From positions 992,001 to 1,056,000 of the forward strand of contig NZ_JACOPW010000001.1 in assembly GCF_015461845.1 (NCBI RefSeq): DNA of 64,000 nucleotides, in the 5' to 3' direction. The DNA is from Pseudomonas mucoides (GTDB taxonomy: Bacteria > Pseudomonadota > Gammaproteobacteria > Pseudomonadales > Pseudomonadaceae). Shown here piece after piece: positions 47,726 to 56,989 of the stretch (position 1 is its first letter; each line of letters begins with the position of its first letter). The notes beneath the pieces are model-generated. The model was not told the origin of the DNA and made no database searches. It worked only from the letters and a program-made list of their open reading frames with translations. Position numbers and translations under genes: made by a program.

Positions 47726-48067
47726 TTATGCGAGTAGCCCTCGTACCTCCTGCTTGACGCCCCATCCTTCGATGATGCCGCCCAGAGGCTCGACCACCGC
47801 CTCGAAGCCTTGCTCGAAATCGCCGATGTCATCGTAAGTGGCGTACATGACTTTGCTCAGTTCGAGCGCCCATGCCCCGTCGTCGCGCACACTGATTTGC
47901 GCATTCAGGGATTCGCCACGGTAATGACCTGCTGCTCTGCGGGCCCGCTCCTCGTCGGGAAAAATGGCGTAGAACTCGATGGGGTGGAATCTTGAAAAGT
48001 CGAAACCGCCTTCTTTCATGCGGCGCAGCACCGAGCTGCTGATGTCTTCTTGATAGGCTGTGCTCAT
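47726..48067 (-). CDS. rraB: RraB-family regulator of ribonuclease E activity
   Basis: The 113-residue protein matches the RraB/DUF1260 family: FDFSRFHPIEFYAIFPDEE and the ending LGGIIEGWGVKQEV. RraB binds the C-terminal part of RNase E and modulates RNA decay in Escherichia coli. Whether it does so here is inference. GGGGGA lies upstream of the ATG, and a terminator follows. Confidence 0.8.
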   Translation of the reverse strand: MSTAYQEDISSSVLRRMKEGGFDFSRFHPIEFYAIFPDEERARRAAGHYRGESLNAQISVRDDGAWALELSKVMYATYDDIGDFEQGFEAVVEPLGGIIEGWGVKQEVRGLLA

Positions 48068-48282
48068 GAAACGTCCCCCTCATATAGTGATGGATAGACT
48101 TTCCGTATTCCCGGCACGCGCAACCGAGTGGTGCGCGCGATGCGGCAACCTCGTTGCCGGTGGGAAGCAAGCATGTAGCTGACAAGACCAGACCTTAGCG
48201 ATCCGTTCGCTGATCTCGATTGCAGAGTAGCCTCAAGAGAGAGCCGCTGCCAAGGCCTGAATGAGAATGAGACAGGAGAGGT

Positions 48283-48516
48283 TCAGATTGGCGTGATGCC
48301 GAGGATTTGTATGCTGTTCTGGGCTTTGAGACTTTTGACGCTCGCATCAGCGGTTCGCCCTTCCAGATCATTCAGATCCAGTTTGGCAGCGACGGGAAGA
48401 AGTCGGGCCTTGATGAGTTTGGCGGCGTGCTCGTTATCCGGGCACTCGTTGCACTCAAAGACTTCATCGACTGTTTCACCGTGATCATCCACGAAAGTGA
48501 TTTTCCACTTTTGCAT
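48283..48516 (-). CDS. Small hypothetical protein
   Basis: The 77-residue protein begins MQKWKITFVDDHGETVDEVFEC and has a FECNECPD segment and a long helical middle. GAGGAGG lies before the ATG at 48516; a longer frame to 48558 is less likely. There is no signal peptide or membrane segment. I do not recognise the family. Confidence 0.65.
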   Translation of the reverse strand: MQKWKITFVDDHGETVDEVFECNECPDNEHAAKLIKARLLPVAAKLDLNDLEGRTADASVKSLKAQNSIQILGITPI

Positions 48517-48628
48517 CAGTGCCTCCTCGATAAAGCCCATGGATGGGCCTACATGCATCTGGACTTTTGCGCTGACTGATCGTTCAAACGAATTGCGATG
48601 TTCTGACAGGAAACCGGTTGCCGTTTTT

Positions 48629-48716
48629 GTAGGAGTGAGCCTGCTCGCGATAGCAATCTGTCAGTCAATAATCATGTGACTGACACACCGCTATCGCGAG
48701 CAGGCTCACGCCTACA
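48629..48716. repeat. REPIN of the GTAGGAG type
   Basis: GTAGGAGTGAGCCTGCTCGC and GCGAGCAGGCTCACGCCTAC flank about 40 bp, nearly identical in the arms to the elements at 11054 and 44041. Confidence 0.85.
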
Positions 48717-48735
48717 CAGGGGGTGTGTACAACCC

Positions 48736-49611
48736 TTAGTCGTTGCTTGGCTTGTTCACCGCTTGCAGCACGTATTGCGGCAAGGCGAAGGCGCCGATGT
48801 GGATCTCTGGATTGTAGTAGCGGGTGATGATGCCGCTGCCGGCGAAACGCTGTTGCAGGGTTTCACGGGACAATTTGCGATAAGCGGTATCGGTCGCGCC
48901 CCAGGCAAATGTCATCGAGCCACCGATGTAGGTCGGCACGGCCGCCTGATAGAAGTGCCAGTCCGGGAACAGGCTGCGCAGACGCCCGGCGGTGGTTTTG
49001 ACTTCTTCGATCTGCATGAACGGGGTGCCGTTCTGGGTGACCAGGATGCCGCCTTCGTTCAGGCAGCGACGGCAGGCCTGGTAGAAGTTTTCCGAGAACA
49101 GCACTTCACCCGGACCGATCGGGTCGGTGGAATCAGAAATGATCACGTCGAACTTTTCAGTCGTGGTGGCGACGAAACGCATGCCGTCGTCGATCACCAG
49201 GTTCAGACGAGGATCTTCGAACGCACCTTTGGAGTGGTTTGGCAGGAATTCCTTGCACATGTCGACCACAGTGCCATCGATCTCGACCATGGTGATGTGT
49301 TCGATGCTGCGGTGCTTGGCCACTTCACGCAGCATGCCGCCGTCGCCGCCACCGATGATCAGCACGCGCTTGGCGCTGCCGTGCGCCAGGATCGGCACGT
49401 GGGTGAGCATTTCGTGATAGATGAATTCGTCGGCTTCGGTGGTCTGGATCACGCCGTCAAGCGCCATCACTCGACCCATGCGCGGGTTTTCGAAGATGAC
49501 CAGGTGCTGGTGTTCGGTGCGCACTTCGTGCAGCAGTTTTTCCATGCGAAAACGCTGGCCATAGCCTTCGTAGAGGGTTTCCAGGTATTCGCTGGCAGGG
49601 GTAGTGCTCAT
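48736..49611 (-). CDS. speE: Spermidine synthase
   Basis: SpeE, 291 residues, transfers aminopropyl from decarboxylated S-adenosylmethionine to putrescine, releasing methylthioadenosine. Motifs include [14 protein letters not shown] and the substrate-binding [15 protein letters not shown] lies eight bases before the ATG at 49611 ([16 protein letters not shown]). The mtn salvage genes that recycle its by-product lie about 4 kb away on the same strand. Confidence 0.94.
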   Translation of the reverse strand: MSTTPASEYLETLYEGYGQRFRMEKLLHEVRTEHQHLVIFENPRMGRVMALDGVIQTTEADEFIYHEMLTHVPILAHGSAKRVLIIGGGDGGMLREVAKHRSIEHITMVEIDGTVVDMCKEFLPNHSKGAFEDPRLNLVIDDGMRFVATTTEKFDVIISDSTDPIGPGEVLFSENFYQACRRCLNEGGILVTQNGTPFMQIEEVKTTAGRLRSLFPDWHFYQAAVPTYIGGSMTFAWGATDTAYRKLSRETLQQRFAGSGIITRYYNPEIHIGAFALPQYVLQAVNKPSND

Positions 49612-49758
49612 GGGAAGTGCTCCGATGAATGCGGGTGGCAACGGACGGTTACCCGCCCATGATGGCCAATCGAGCAGCTCGATTAACCGGGAAAGGCGCG
49701 CATTCTACGTCGCGGAAGATGACAGGTCGAACCTCACTTGATAAGTCGACACATTCCT

Positions 49759-49860
49759 CTGTGGGAGCGGCGGTGCGACGTCTCGACTTGCCTGCGATGC
49801 GGACGGCTCGGTCTAGGTAGACCGCAGCGATTCCATCGCAGGCAAGCCGCGCTCCCACAG
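49759..49860. repeat. REPIN with asymmetric insertion
   Basis: CTGTGGGAGC and GCTCCCACAG arms; the left arm has GGTGCGACGTCTCGACTTGC, matching the inserted segment of the 6999 element. Confidence 0.85.
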
Positions 49861-49886
49861 GTTCAGTGTCAGTTGTGAGGACGCAC

Positions 49887-50078
49887 TCAGATGCGGACGT
49901 TGCCCCGCGGCCCGGCGATGGCCCAGATGATCAGGCCCAATACCGGCAGGAACGCGATCAACAGCACCCAGAGGATTTTCATCCCGGTGGTGGCGCCACT
50001 TTTTATCACGTTGATGATGGCCCAGATATCCAGCACGAAAATGATCAAGGCGACCAGGCTGTTGAACGTAGAACCCAT
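49887..50078 (-). CDS. PLDc_N-domain small membrane protein
   Basis: The 63-residue protein has two membrane helices (about 5-27 and 33-55) with the PLDc_N pattern DIWAIINVIKSGATTGMKILW and the ending IIWAIAGPR. It is the anchor module found at the N-terminus of cardiolipin synthases but here stands alone. GGGAG precedes the ATG. The function is unknown. Confidence 0.85.
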   Translation of the reverse strand: MGSTFNSLVALIIFVLDIWAIINVIKSGATTGMKILWVLLIAFLPVLGLIIWAIAGPRGNVRI

Positions 50079-50142
50079 GGTGACGCTCCCTAAGAGTGAT
50101 ATGCACCCTTAGGATAGCCGGGCCTTGCGAGGGTTCCGCTTT

Positions 50143-50673
50143 TTAAACGTGAATCGCGATCTTCAGCGCTTCCAGCGACGGCGCAGCGGCGATGCCGACT
50201 TTGGCACACAGCTCAAGCACACGCGGCACATCGTTGCCGTAGACCAGCACCACTTGCAGCTCGTCGTCGAGCAGCTGGCTGAAGTTCATCAGCGTGTAAC
50301 CACCGTTTTCCTTATTCATGCTACCCATTTGCACCTGAATGCGATTGAGTGCGGTCAGGGCTTCGGTCTTGGCCAGCTGCTTGGGTTTGATATTGAAATC
50401 AACGCCAGGGCCGAACGAGGCGACGATCTGGGCGAACAGGTCCATGTAGGTGTCGGCCTGGAACAGCACCGTCTCCGGCAGACTGCCGACCACCACCCAT
50501 TCACCCAACGGGATCGGGAAGGTGTCGTCGTAGTTGATATCCGGGTTGGCCGTGAGAAAAGCCTGCGGATCGGCGTAGGCTTGAGCCGCTTCGTCAGCAA
50601 CTTTCAGGATTTCGTCATCGCTCATGCACCCGGAGCTGATTTTGCTGATGAGTTCGACGAGTGCGGCTTTCAT
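50143..50673 (-). CDS. Hypothetical protein, 176 residues
   Basis: The soluble protein has no signal peptide. Its centre (FPIPLGEWVVVGSLPETVLFQ) and the MNFSQLLDDELQVVLVYGND stretch suggest an alpha/beta fold. I do not recognise the family. AGGATCC lies before the ATG. It is on the same strand as the ankyrin gene upstream but 114 bp away with a REP between, so an operon is doubtful. Confidence 0.75.
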   Translation of the reverse strand: MKAALVELISKISSGCMSDDEILKVADEAAQAYADPQAFLTANPDINYDDTFPIPLGEWVVVGSLPETVLFQADTYMDLFAQIVASFGPGVDFNIKPKQLAKTEALTALNRIQVQMGSMNKENGGYTLMNFSQLLDDELQVVLVYGNDVPRVLELCAKVGIAAAPSLEALKIAIHV

Positions 50674-50756
50674 GAGGCGGATCCTGTAGCGAGTGAATTT
50701 TGAGGGCGCGAAGGATAGCGCATTCGCAGAAAGTTACCGAGCGTGAGGAGACCTGT

Positions 50757-50779
50757 GGCGAGGGAGCATGCCCCTCACC
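50757..50779. repeat. REP-like hairpin
   Basis: GGCGAGGGAGCATGCCCCTCACC, a different REP type (GGCGAGGGAGC), just after the ankyrin gene. Confidence 0.55.
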
Positions 50780-50787
50780 ACAAAGCA

Positions 50788-51306
50788 TCATCCCAGCAGT
50801 TTTTCCAGCTGCGCGGTGGTGTCGACGGCGCCCATCGTTTTAGCGGCATCGAGGGCCGACACGCCGTTGGCGTCCTTGGCTTTCGGATCGGCCCCTTTGC
50901 TGATCAGGTAGTCGACGATGGCGACGCGGTTGAACATCGCCGCCATCATCAACGCGGTACGGCCATCAAACGATGAACCTTCCACTTGCGCGCCGCCCTC
51001 GACCAAGGCCGTGACCACCGCCAGGTCGCCCTTGAACGCGGCACCGGCAATCGGGCTTTGGCCGTTGTCGTTGCGGATTTCCGGGTCGGCCTTGTGTTCG
51101 AGCAGGACTTTCACGGTGTCCACGTGGCCGTGGTAGGCGGCCAGCATCAGCAAGGTGTCGCCCTTGTGGTTACGCAGGTTGGGCGGCAGGCCTTTGGTCA
51201 ACAGCGCTGCCATCATGGCCGCATCGCCCTCGCGCGCCTTGTTGAATACCTGTTCGGCAAATTCAGCGGCTTCTTCGGGGGTCATCTGGCGGCTTTGATC
51301 TGACAT
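50788..51306 (-). CDS. Ankyrin-repeat protein
   Basis: The 172-residue cytoplasmic protein has about four ankyrin repeats (KGDTLLMLAAYHGHVDTVK, NGQSPIAGAAFKGDLAVV, GRTALMMAAMFNRVAIVDYL and NGVSALDAAKTMG). The repeats mediate protein binding; the partner is unknown. GGGAG is present before the ATG. Similar proteins occur next to catalase genes in pseudomonads, but no catalase is here. Confidence 0.88.
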   Translation of the reverse strand: MSDQSRQMTPEEAAEFAEQVFNKAREGDAAMMAALLTKGLPPNLRNHKGDTLLMLAAYHGHVDTVKVLLEHKADPEIRNDNGQSPIAGAAFKGDLAVVTALVEGGAQVEGSSFDGRTALMMAAMFNRVAIVDYLISKGADPKAKDANGVSALDAAKTMGAVDTTAQLEKLLG

Positions 51307-51402
51307 CGGGGGCTCCCTGTTCGGTTATTCGTAAAGCCGACAGTTTCCCGAGCAGCCCCCGCGCTGTCACTTGTTTTTTCTCAAGGGCCGCCATAGGCAC
51401 AT

Positions 51403-53241
51403 TCAATAGCGGTACTTGCCGCTGTGAATATCCGCCAGCACCTGCTCGGTAACCTGCACATAAGTCTGGGTGCCGGGCAACCAGGCGTAGATCGGGTCAT
51501 CGCCGGTCTTGCCAGGGTCGAAGGCTTCGTCCTTGAGCCGGGTCTTCTGGTATTTGAAGGTCCCGGTGGTCTCCATTTTCACTTTCACCCGCAAAAACAG
51601 CGGCACCGCATAGGTCGGCATTTGCTGGCGAGCAAACTCCAGCAGTTCGCTGAAGTCCAGGGTGGCCAGGGATTCGGCCGGAGTAATCGCCGCCATGCCG
51701 GCACGCCCGTTGGTGTTGTGGACTTCCACGCCATACGCCACGGCTTCCGCGATGTGCGGGTGTTGCAGGAGGATGTTTTCCACTTCCGTGGTCGAGACGT
51801 TCTCGCCCTTCCAGCGGTAGGTGTCGCCCAAGCGGTCGACGAACTGTGCATGGCCAAAACCAATGTTGCGCAGCAAGTCACCGGTGTTGAAGTACCGATC
51901 GCCCTTCTTGAACACGTCATGCAGCACGACTTTTTCGGTCTTTTGCGGATCGGTGTAACCGTCCAGCGGCGCCTTGTCGTCGATTCTCGCCAGCAACAAA
52001 CCCTGCACGCCCTTGGGCACTTTGTTCATGAAACCCTTGGCGTTGCGAATCGGCTGGCCGCTGTCGTGGTCGTAGGCCACCAGCTCCCAGGCCATCAGCG
52101 AGAAACCGATGGTGTGGTCAAAATTGAGAATGTTGGTGAAGCCGATGTTGCCGTCGCTGGCCGCATACAGTTCACAGATATGCTCGACGCCGAAGCGGGT
52201 CTTGAAGGCGTCCCACGCGCCGGGGCGCAAACCGTTGCCGATCATCTTCGTCACGCCGTGCTGGCTGTCTTCGGCGCTGGTAGGTTGATCCACCAGATAG
52301 CGGCACAACTCGCCCACGTAACCGAGGGTGGTCGCGTGGTATTTGCGTACGTCATTCCAGAACTGGCTGGCGCTGAATTTGCGGCGGATGGCAAAGCCCG
52401 AAGCACCGTTGATGGCCGAGCCCCAGCACACGCAGAGCCCGGTGGCGTGATACAGCGGCAAGGTGCAATAGACGATGTCGTGCGGCTGCATGTCCAGGGC
52501 GATCAGGCCGAAACTGGCGGAGCTGCGCATCCAGCGTCCGTGCTTGAAGACGCCGGCCTTGGGCAATCCGGTGGTGCCCGAGGTGTAGATATAGAAACAA
52601 GGATCGTCGAAAAAAACCTGCTGGCTGCTGACAGGGTTTTCCTCGGACGCGTCGGCACTCGCCGCCATCAGGTTGATGAAACCGTCGGGGGCAACGCCCG
52701 GATGGTTGCAGGTGTCTTGATCGGCGACGAACCAGGTTCGCGCCGGCGCGATGGACACCCGCTCGCGGACCTGGGAAAACGCCGGGACCAGTTCGCCGCC
52801 GACAATGATCGCCACGGGGGCTACCAAATTCAGGCTGTGCGCGAGGGTATCGCGGGTTTGCGAGGTATTGAGCAACGCGCTGATCGCGCCGACCTTGGCC
52901 ACGGCCAGAATCGTCACCAGCAGTTCTGGACGGTTCTCGATGAAGACCGCGACCACGTCACCCTTGCCGATGCCTTGGGCAATCAGATGATGAGCAATGC
53001 GATTCGCCCACTGGTTGACCTGCGTATAGGTCAGCGTCACGTCGCCCTGCAGTAACGCGGGGCCATCGGGATTGCGCAACGTCGCCTGTTCGAAACACCA
53101 GCCCAGGCCACACGGTTGGGTCGGATCCTTGACGTTGGCGACTTTCAGGCCCTTCACCACACGGGGAATGGTTCTGGCGATCGTCGGCAGTTTGCGGAGC
53201 ATCATGCCCCAGGTAATCGTGTCGTTTGGCCTGCGTTTCAT
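51403..53241 (-). CDS. Long-chain acyl-CoA synthetase (FATP/FadD-like)
   Basis: The 612-residue AMP-forming enzyme has the nucleotide motif YIYTSGTTGLPKAG near residue 200 and the C-terminal YRWKGENVSTTEVEN. The length and the GFAIRRKFSASQFW segment fit the very-long-chain/FATP-type long-chain-acyl-CoA synthetase group. It activates fatty acids to acyl-CoA. GGGAG precedes the ATG at 53241; the frame is open for 14 more codons upstream. Confidence 0.9.
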   Translation of the reverse strand: MKRRPNDTITWGMMLRKLPTIARTIPRVVKGLKVANVKDPTQPCGLGWCFEQATLRNPDGPALLQGDVTLTYTQVNQWANRIAHHLIAQGIGKGDVVAVFIENRPELLVTILAVAKVGAISALLNTSQTRDTLAHSLNLVAPVAIIVGGELVPAFSQVRERVSIAPARTWFVADQDTCNHPGVAPDGFINLMAASADASEENPVSSQQVFFDDPCFYIYTSGTTGLPKAGVFKHGRWMRSSASFGLIALDMQPHDIVYCTLPLYHATGLCVCWGSAINGASGFAIRRKFSASQFWNDVRKYHATTLGYVGELCRYLVDQPTSAEDSQHGVTKMIGNGLRPGAWDAFKTRFGVEHICELYAASDGNIGFTNILNFDHTIGFSLMAWELVAYDHDSGQPIRNAKGFMNKVPKGVQGLLLARIDDKAPLDGYTDPQKTEKVVLHDVFKKGDRYFNTGDLLRNIGFGHAQFVDRLGDTYRWKGENVSTTEVENILLQHPHIAEAVAYGVEVHNTNGRAGMAAITPAESLATLDFSELLEFARQQMPTYAVPLFLRVKVKMETTGTFKYQKTRLKDEAFDPGKTGDDPIYAWLPGTQTYVQVTEQVLADIHSGKYRY

Positions 53242-53449
53242 CTGTGCTCCCGCTGATTTTTTTATTGTCGGGCGGCGTTCCATGAGCTCGAAAATACGTC
53301 AGCGGTTCTTGGCCTGTACACGCGGATTTTGCAATGTTTTGTATCCGCAACCCGGATAAACGAACGATGAACCTCGAGGTGCGGATTGGTTCCATCGAAG
53401 CAGCAACAATCTTTCAAAATGCAGGATGCACGATGGCCATTCATGCAGA

Positions 53450-53479
53450 TTGCACGAAAGCGAAAACCCGACATAAAAT
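53450..53479 (+). promoter_or_regulatory. Possible sigma-70 promoter of the DUF3509 gene
   Basis: TTGCAC, an 18-bp spacer and TAAAAT. This would leave a leader of about 97 nt. Confidence 0.4.
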
Positions 53480-53519
53480 TAACTTATTGATTTATAAGGA
53501 TTTTATTAAATTCAAATAC

Positions 53520-53535
53520 TGGCACAATCGCTGCA
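53520..53535 (+). promoter_or_regulatory. Sigma-54-like promoter of the DUF3509 gene
   Basis: TGGCAC-AATCG-CTGCA keeps the -24 GG and -12 GC at correct spacing and differs from the TTGCA consensus at one base. It lies 48 bp before the start codon. Confidence 0.5.
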
Positions 53536-53582
53536 ACTACCTCTCCATGCTTGCCAATCTCGTGCAAACGGAGCTGATAGAC

Positions 53583-53861
53583 ATGAGCCTGATCCAAGAA
53601 AAATTTACCTCCCTGTTCTCCAACTTCGAAGTCACCACCCAAGCGCGTCCTGACGGCGGAATTTTGCTGACCTTGCGCAGCAGCGAAGGCCGTGTGTTCA
53701 AGCGTTCGATTTCCTACCAGCAATTGCACGCGGGTGATCAGTTGACCTGGGTGATCAGTGCGATTCGCCGTGACCTTGCCGAACAGGCGAGTGAACTGCC
53801 GCAGATCTCCATGCTGCAAAGCCAGCAACGATTTGCCTTGCCGACTTATCACACGGCGTAA
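53583..53861 (+). CDS. DUF3509-domain protein
   Basis: The 92-residue protein begins MSLIQEKFTSLFSNFEVTTQ and contains the GRVFKRSISYQQL block of DUF3509, a small Pseudomonas-typical family of unknown function. GGAG precedes the ATG at 53583. A terminator follows. Its upstream region has sigma-54-like and sigma-70-like promoters. Confidence 0.85.
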   Translation: MSLIQEKFTSLFSNFEVTTQARPDGGILLTLRSSEGRVFKRSISYQQLHAGDQLTWVISAIRRDLAEQASELPQISMLQSQQRFALPTYHTA

Positions 53862-53884
53862 ATCGTTGCAGTGCTGAAAACAAA

Positions 53885-53913
53885 CAGGCCGTGAGCTTTC
53901 GCTTCACGGCCTG
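53885..53913. terminator. Terminator after the DUF3509 gene, possibly bidirectional
   Basis: CAGGCCGTGA, loop, TCACGGCCTG. It lies between the convergent DUF3509 and mtnC genes. Confidence 0.75.
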
Positions 53914-53932
53914 CGTTGTTATGTGGTGTGCT

Positions 53933-54616
53933 TTATAAGGTGGAGGGGTTGATTCGCGCGAAGCTGTCGACGGTCAGATGGCCTGCCAACTCCCCACCCT
54001 CTCGCGCCAGCCCGCAGGTCGCCATCCCGGCCGTGCGTGCAGCGTCCAGCTCTTCGACGATGTCGGACAGAAACAGAATCTGCGCAGGCTCAAGCCCGAT
54101 GGCCTGAGTGATGCGTTGGTAAGACTGCGCTTCCCGCTTGGGCCCCGACGTGGTGTCGAAATAGCCGCTGAACAGTGGCGACAAATCCCCAGCCTCGGAA
54201 CAACCGAAGATCAGTTTTTGCGCCTGGATCGAGCCCGAGGAGTACACAAACAGTTGATAGCCTTCCTGATGCCAGCGCTTGAGCGCTTCAACGGCGTCCA
54301 GGTAAACGTGGCCCTTCAACTGCCCGGCCTGATAACCCTGCTCCCAGACCATGCCTTGCAACGCCTTGAGCGGCGTGGCTTTGCGGTCTTCGGCGATCCA
54401 GCTCAGCAGAATGGCGATCACCCGCTCAACGTCGGCATCCGGCTCGGCGCTGTCGCGACGCACGGCCGACAGTTGCTCCGCCACATCGGCGCGCGCGGCG
54501 TGCTGACGGACAAACTCCGGCAGGTGTTTCGCGGCGTAGGGAAACAGCACGTCGAACACAAAACTCACCGCGCTGGTGGTGCCTTCGATGTCGGTGAGAA
54601 TCGCTTTGATCGGCAT
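53933..54616 (-). CDS. mtnC: Acireductone synthase (enolase-phosphatase)
   Basis: MtnC, 227 residues, is a HAD enzyme that enolises and dephosphorylates 2,3-diketo-5-methylthiopentyl-1-phosphate in methionine salvage. Motif I is [15 protein letters not shown] and motif [14 protein letters not shown]. The start ATG at 54616 ([12 protein letters not shown]) is 4 bp after the mtnD stop, so it is part of the mtn operon. Confidence 0.95.
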   Translation of the reverse strand: MPIKAILTDIEGTTSAVSFVFDVLFPYAAKHLPEFVRQHAARADVAEQLSAVRRDSAEPDADVERVIAILLSWIAEDRKATPLKALQGMVWEQGYQAGQLKGHVYLDAVEALKRWHQEGYQLFVYSSGSIQAQKLIFGCSEAGDLSPLFSGYFDTTSGPKREAQSYQRITQAIGLEPAQILFLSDIVEELDAARTAGMATCGLAREGGELAGHLTVDSFARINPSTL

Positions 54617-54620
54617 CGGT

Positions 54621-55166
54621 TCAGTCCTCAAGACGCGGGAAGCGGCTGGCGATGTCTTCGCCGGTGAAATTGGCCACCCAGCCTTCAGGGTTGTTGAACA
54701 GGCGGATCGCGACGAAATGCGGATGCTCGCCCATGTCAAACCAGTGCGGCGTGCCGGCCGGGACCGAGATCAGGTCGTTCTTTTCGCACAGCACCGCGTA
54801 GACGTAATCGTCGATGTGCAGGGTAAACAGGCCACGACCCGCCACGAAAAATCGCACTTCATCTTCGCCATGACGGTGTTCGTCGAGGAACTTGGCGCGC
54901 AGTTCGGCTTTTTGCGGGTGATCGCTGTTCAGGCTGATGACGTCGACCGTGATGTAACCGCGCTCGGTCATCAGCTTGTCGATCTGCTCCTGATACGCGG
55001 CGATCACTTCTTCCTGACTGGCGCCGGGCTGGATCTTCGCCGCCGCTTGCCAGCGGTCGAAACGCACGCCCTGTTCGGCCAGGGTCGAGGCGATGTCTTC
55101 AAAATGGGTCAGTACCTTGTTCGGCAGGTCAGGGCTTGAGACGTGGTAAACGGACAGGCTGCTCAT
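54621..55166 (-). CDS. mtnD: Acireductone dioxygenase
   Basis: MtnD, 181 residues, is a cupin dioxygenase that converts acireductone to the methionine precursor 2-keto-4-methylthiobutyrate and formate. The metal site is [11 protein letters not shown] (H-x-H-x3-E). It lies between mtnB and mtnC in the operon, 20 bp after mtnB. Confidence 0.95.
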   Translation of the reverse strand: MSSLSVYHVSSPDLPNKVLTHFEDIASTLAEQGVRFDRWQAAAKIQPGASQEEVIAAYQEQIDKLMTERGYITVDVISLNSDHPQKAELRAKFLDEHRHGEDEVRFFVAGRGLFTLHIDDYVYAVLCEKNDLISVPAGTPHWFDMGEHPHFVAIRLFNNPEGWVANFTGEDIASRFPRLED

Positions 55167-55186
55167 CAGGGCAACTCCTTAACGGT

Positions 55187-55813
55187 TCATGCGTTACGGT
55201 TGAAGAGCGCGCGCATCTTCAACTCGCACTCGAACAAAAATTCAAAGGCCTCGATCTGCCGCAGCGCATCACTCATGCGCGCGCCCCAGGTGTAGAGGCC
55301 ATGGCCGCGAATCAAGTAGCCGACGCAATCGGGATGGGCGTCCAGCCAAGGCTGAACCTTGGCGGCGAGGCGCGCAATATCCTGATCGTTGTCGAAAATC
55401 GGCACGCGCACCCGGGATTCGTGGGTCGATACGCCACTGAAGGCTTTTTGCAGTTCGTAGTCTTCGAACTCGATGAAATCTTCCGGGGTCAGGCGCGACA
55501 GCACCGTGGCGTTCACCGAATGGGTGTGCAGCACCGCGCCGATGTCCGCGCGCCAGCTGTAGAGCTGGGTGTGCAGCAGGGTTTCGGCGGACGGCTTTTT
55601 ACCCGGTTCCAGGCTGTTGCCCGACAAATCGGTGGCGAGCACATCGTCGAGCCCCAACTGACCTTTGTGCTTGCCGGACACCGTCAGCAGCGCTTCGCTC
55701 GGCGACAGACGCGTCGAGTAGTTGCTGCTGGTGGCCGGTGACCAGCCGCGGCCATACAGAAAACGCCCGGCGTCGATGATTTCCTGGGCGAGGTGTTCAC
55801 GGGTAAGGCTCAT
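55187..55813 (-). CDS. mtnB: Methylthioribulose-1-phosphate dehydratase
   Basis: MtnB, 208 residues, of the class II aldolase family, dehydrates methylthioribulose-1-phosphate. Zinc ligands are in VLHTHSVNATVL and IRGHGLYTWG. Its ATG overlaps the stop of the upstream MFS gene by four bases. Confidence 0.95.
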   Translation of the reverse strand: MSLTREHLAQEIIDAGRFLYGRGWSPATSSNYSTRLSPSEALLTVSGKHKGQLGLDDVLATDLSGNSLEPGKKPSAETLLHTQLYSWRADIGAVLHTHSVNATVLSRLTPEDFIEFEDYELQKAFSGVSTHESRVRVPIFDNDQDIARLAAKVQPWLDAHPDCVGYLIRGHGLYTWGARMSDALRQIEAFEFLFECELKMRALFNRNA

Positions 55814-56955
55814 GGCCTGTCCTCTTGCAGTCGTGTGGCAATGATAACGGCAGCCGCCAGGGCTGCGAGGCTTGCAATACTAAAGGTCAACGGTGCGCCG
55901 AGGGCATTCCAGCTGTAACCGGAATACAACGCGCCCAATGCGCCGCCGGTGCCGGCCAGCGCGGCGTAAAGCGCCTGGCCCTGCCCTTGCTGGCGTGCGC
56001 CGAAACTACGTTGCACGAACTGGATGGCAGCCGCGTGAAAGCTGCCGAACGTGGCGGCGTGCAGCACCTGGGCAAACAGCAACACCCAGAGAAATTCGGC
56101 ATACGAACCAAGCAGCACCCAACGCAGGGCGGCCAACAGGAAACTCGCCAGCAGCACCCGGCGCACCGAGAAGCGCGCGAGGATTTTACTCATGGCCAAA
56201 AACATCAGCACTTCAGCAACCACACCAACTGCCCAGAGCATGCCGATGACGCCGCGGCTGTAGCCCAACCGTTCAAGGTGCAAGGTCAAAAACGTGTAAT
56301 ACGGGCCATGGCTCATCTGCATCAGCGCCACGCAGCCATAAAACGCCAACACCCCGGGGCTGCGCAATTGCTTGAGAAACCCGTCCCCCGCTTCACGAAG
56401 GCCCTGAACTGGTTGGGCATTCGGCACCCACAGGCTGCTGACGACGATACCGGCCATGATCAACACCAACGCCACCGGATAGATGTCGAGGCTGAGCCAT
56501 TCGAACAATCGGCCCAGTAACACCACGGTGATGATGAAACCGATGGAGCCCCAAAGGCGAATCTGACTGTAGCGCGAGGTCTGGCCTTTCAAGTGCGCCA
56601 GGGTTATGACTTCGAACTGCGGCAATACCGCGTGCCAGAAGAACGCGTGCAACGCCATGACCATCGCCAGCCAGGCGTAGGTCTTACTGACAAAAATCAG
56701 CGAGAACGTCAGCAGCGTACACACCGCGCCGAAGCGCACGATGGCCAGGCGCCGGCCGGTGTAATCCCCCAGCCAGCCCCAGATGTTCGGCGCGACGCAG
56801 CGCATCAGCATCGGGATTGCCACCAGTTCGCCGATGCGCGCACTGGAAAACCCCAGGTGATCGAAGTACAGCGCCAGAAACGGCGCCGTCGAGCCGAGCA
56901 AGGCGAAATAGAACAGATAGAAACTGGAGAGCCGCCAGTACGGGAGCGCCGCCAC
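55810..56955 (-). CDS. MFS transporter (HcaT/3-phenylpropionate-like)
   Basis: The 381-residue protein has about 12 membrane helices and the N-terminal LSSFYLFYFALLGSTAPFLALY typical of the MFS_1-like HcaT group. The start is GTG at 56955. It overlaps mtnB by four bases, so it may import or export a methionine-salvage compound, but substrate is inference. aroC ends only 34 bp upstream. Confidence 0.88.
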   Translation of the reverse strand: MAALPYWRLSSFYLFYFALLGSTAPFLALYFDHLGFSSARIGELVAIPMLMRCVAPNIWGWLGDYTGRRLAIVRFGAVCTLLTFSLIFVSKTYAWLAMVMALHAFFWHAVLPQFEVITLAHLKGQTSRYSQIRLWGSIGFIITVVLLGRLFEWLSLDIYPVALVLIMAGIVVSSLWVPNAQPVQGLREAGDGFLKQLRSPGVLAFYGCVALMQMSHGPYYTFLTLHLERLGYSRGVIGMLWAVGVVAEVLMFLAMSKILARFSVRRVLLASFLLAALRWVLLGSYAEFLWVLLFAQVLHAATFGSFHAAAIQFVQRSFGARQQGQGQALYAALAGTGGALGALYSGYSWNALGAPLTFSIASLAALAAAVIIATRLQEDRP

Positions 56956-56989
56956 GCTCGTCAGACCGCAGCGGCGTTAAGGTCAGCCA

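Larger units (their letters stand above)
53242..53582. other. Divergent intergenic region with regulatory signals
   Basis: The region is AT-rich after 53470. It holds two TGCA-N3-TGCA repeats, a sigma-70-like and a sigma-54-like promoter for the DUF3509 gene. The long frame covering it in phase with DUF3509 is an open extension, not a gene. Confidence 0.6.

Noticed and set aside
53334..53582. In-frame extension upstream of the DUF3509 gene
   Set aside because: The extra 83 codons have a different composition, pass through promoter-like sequence, and the good ribosome-binding site is at 53583.
54154..54667. Plus-strand frame opposite mtnC/mtnD
   Set aside because: A shadow of the well-supported mtnC and mtnD genes.
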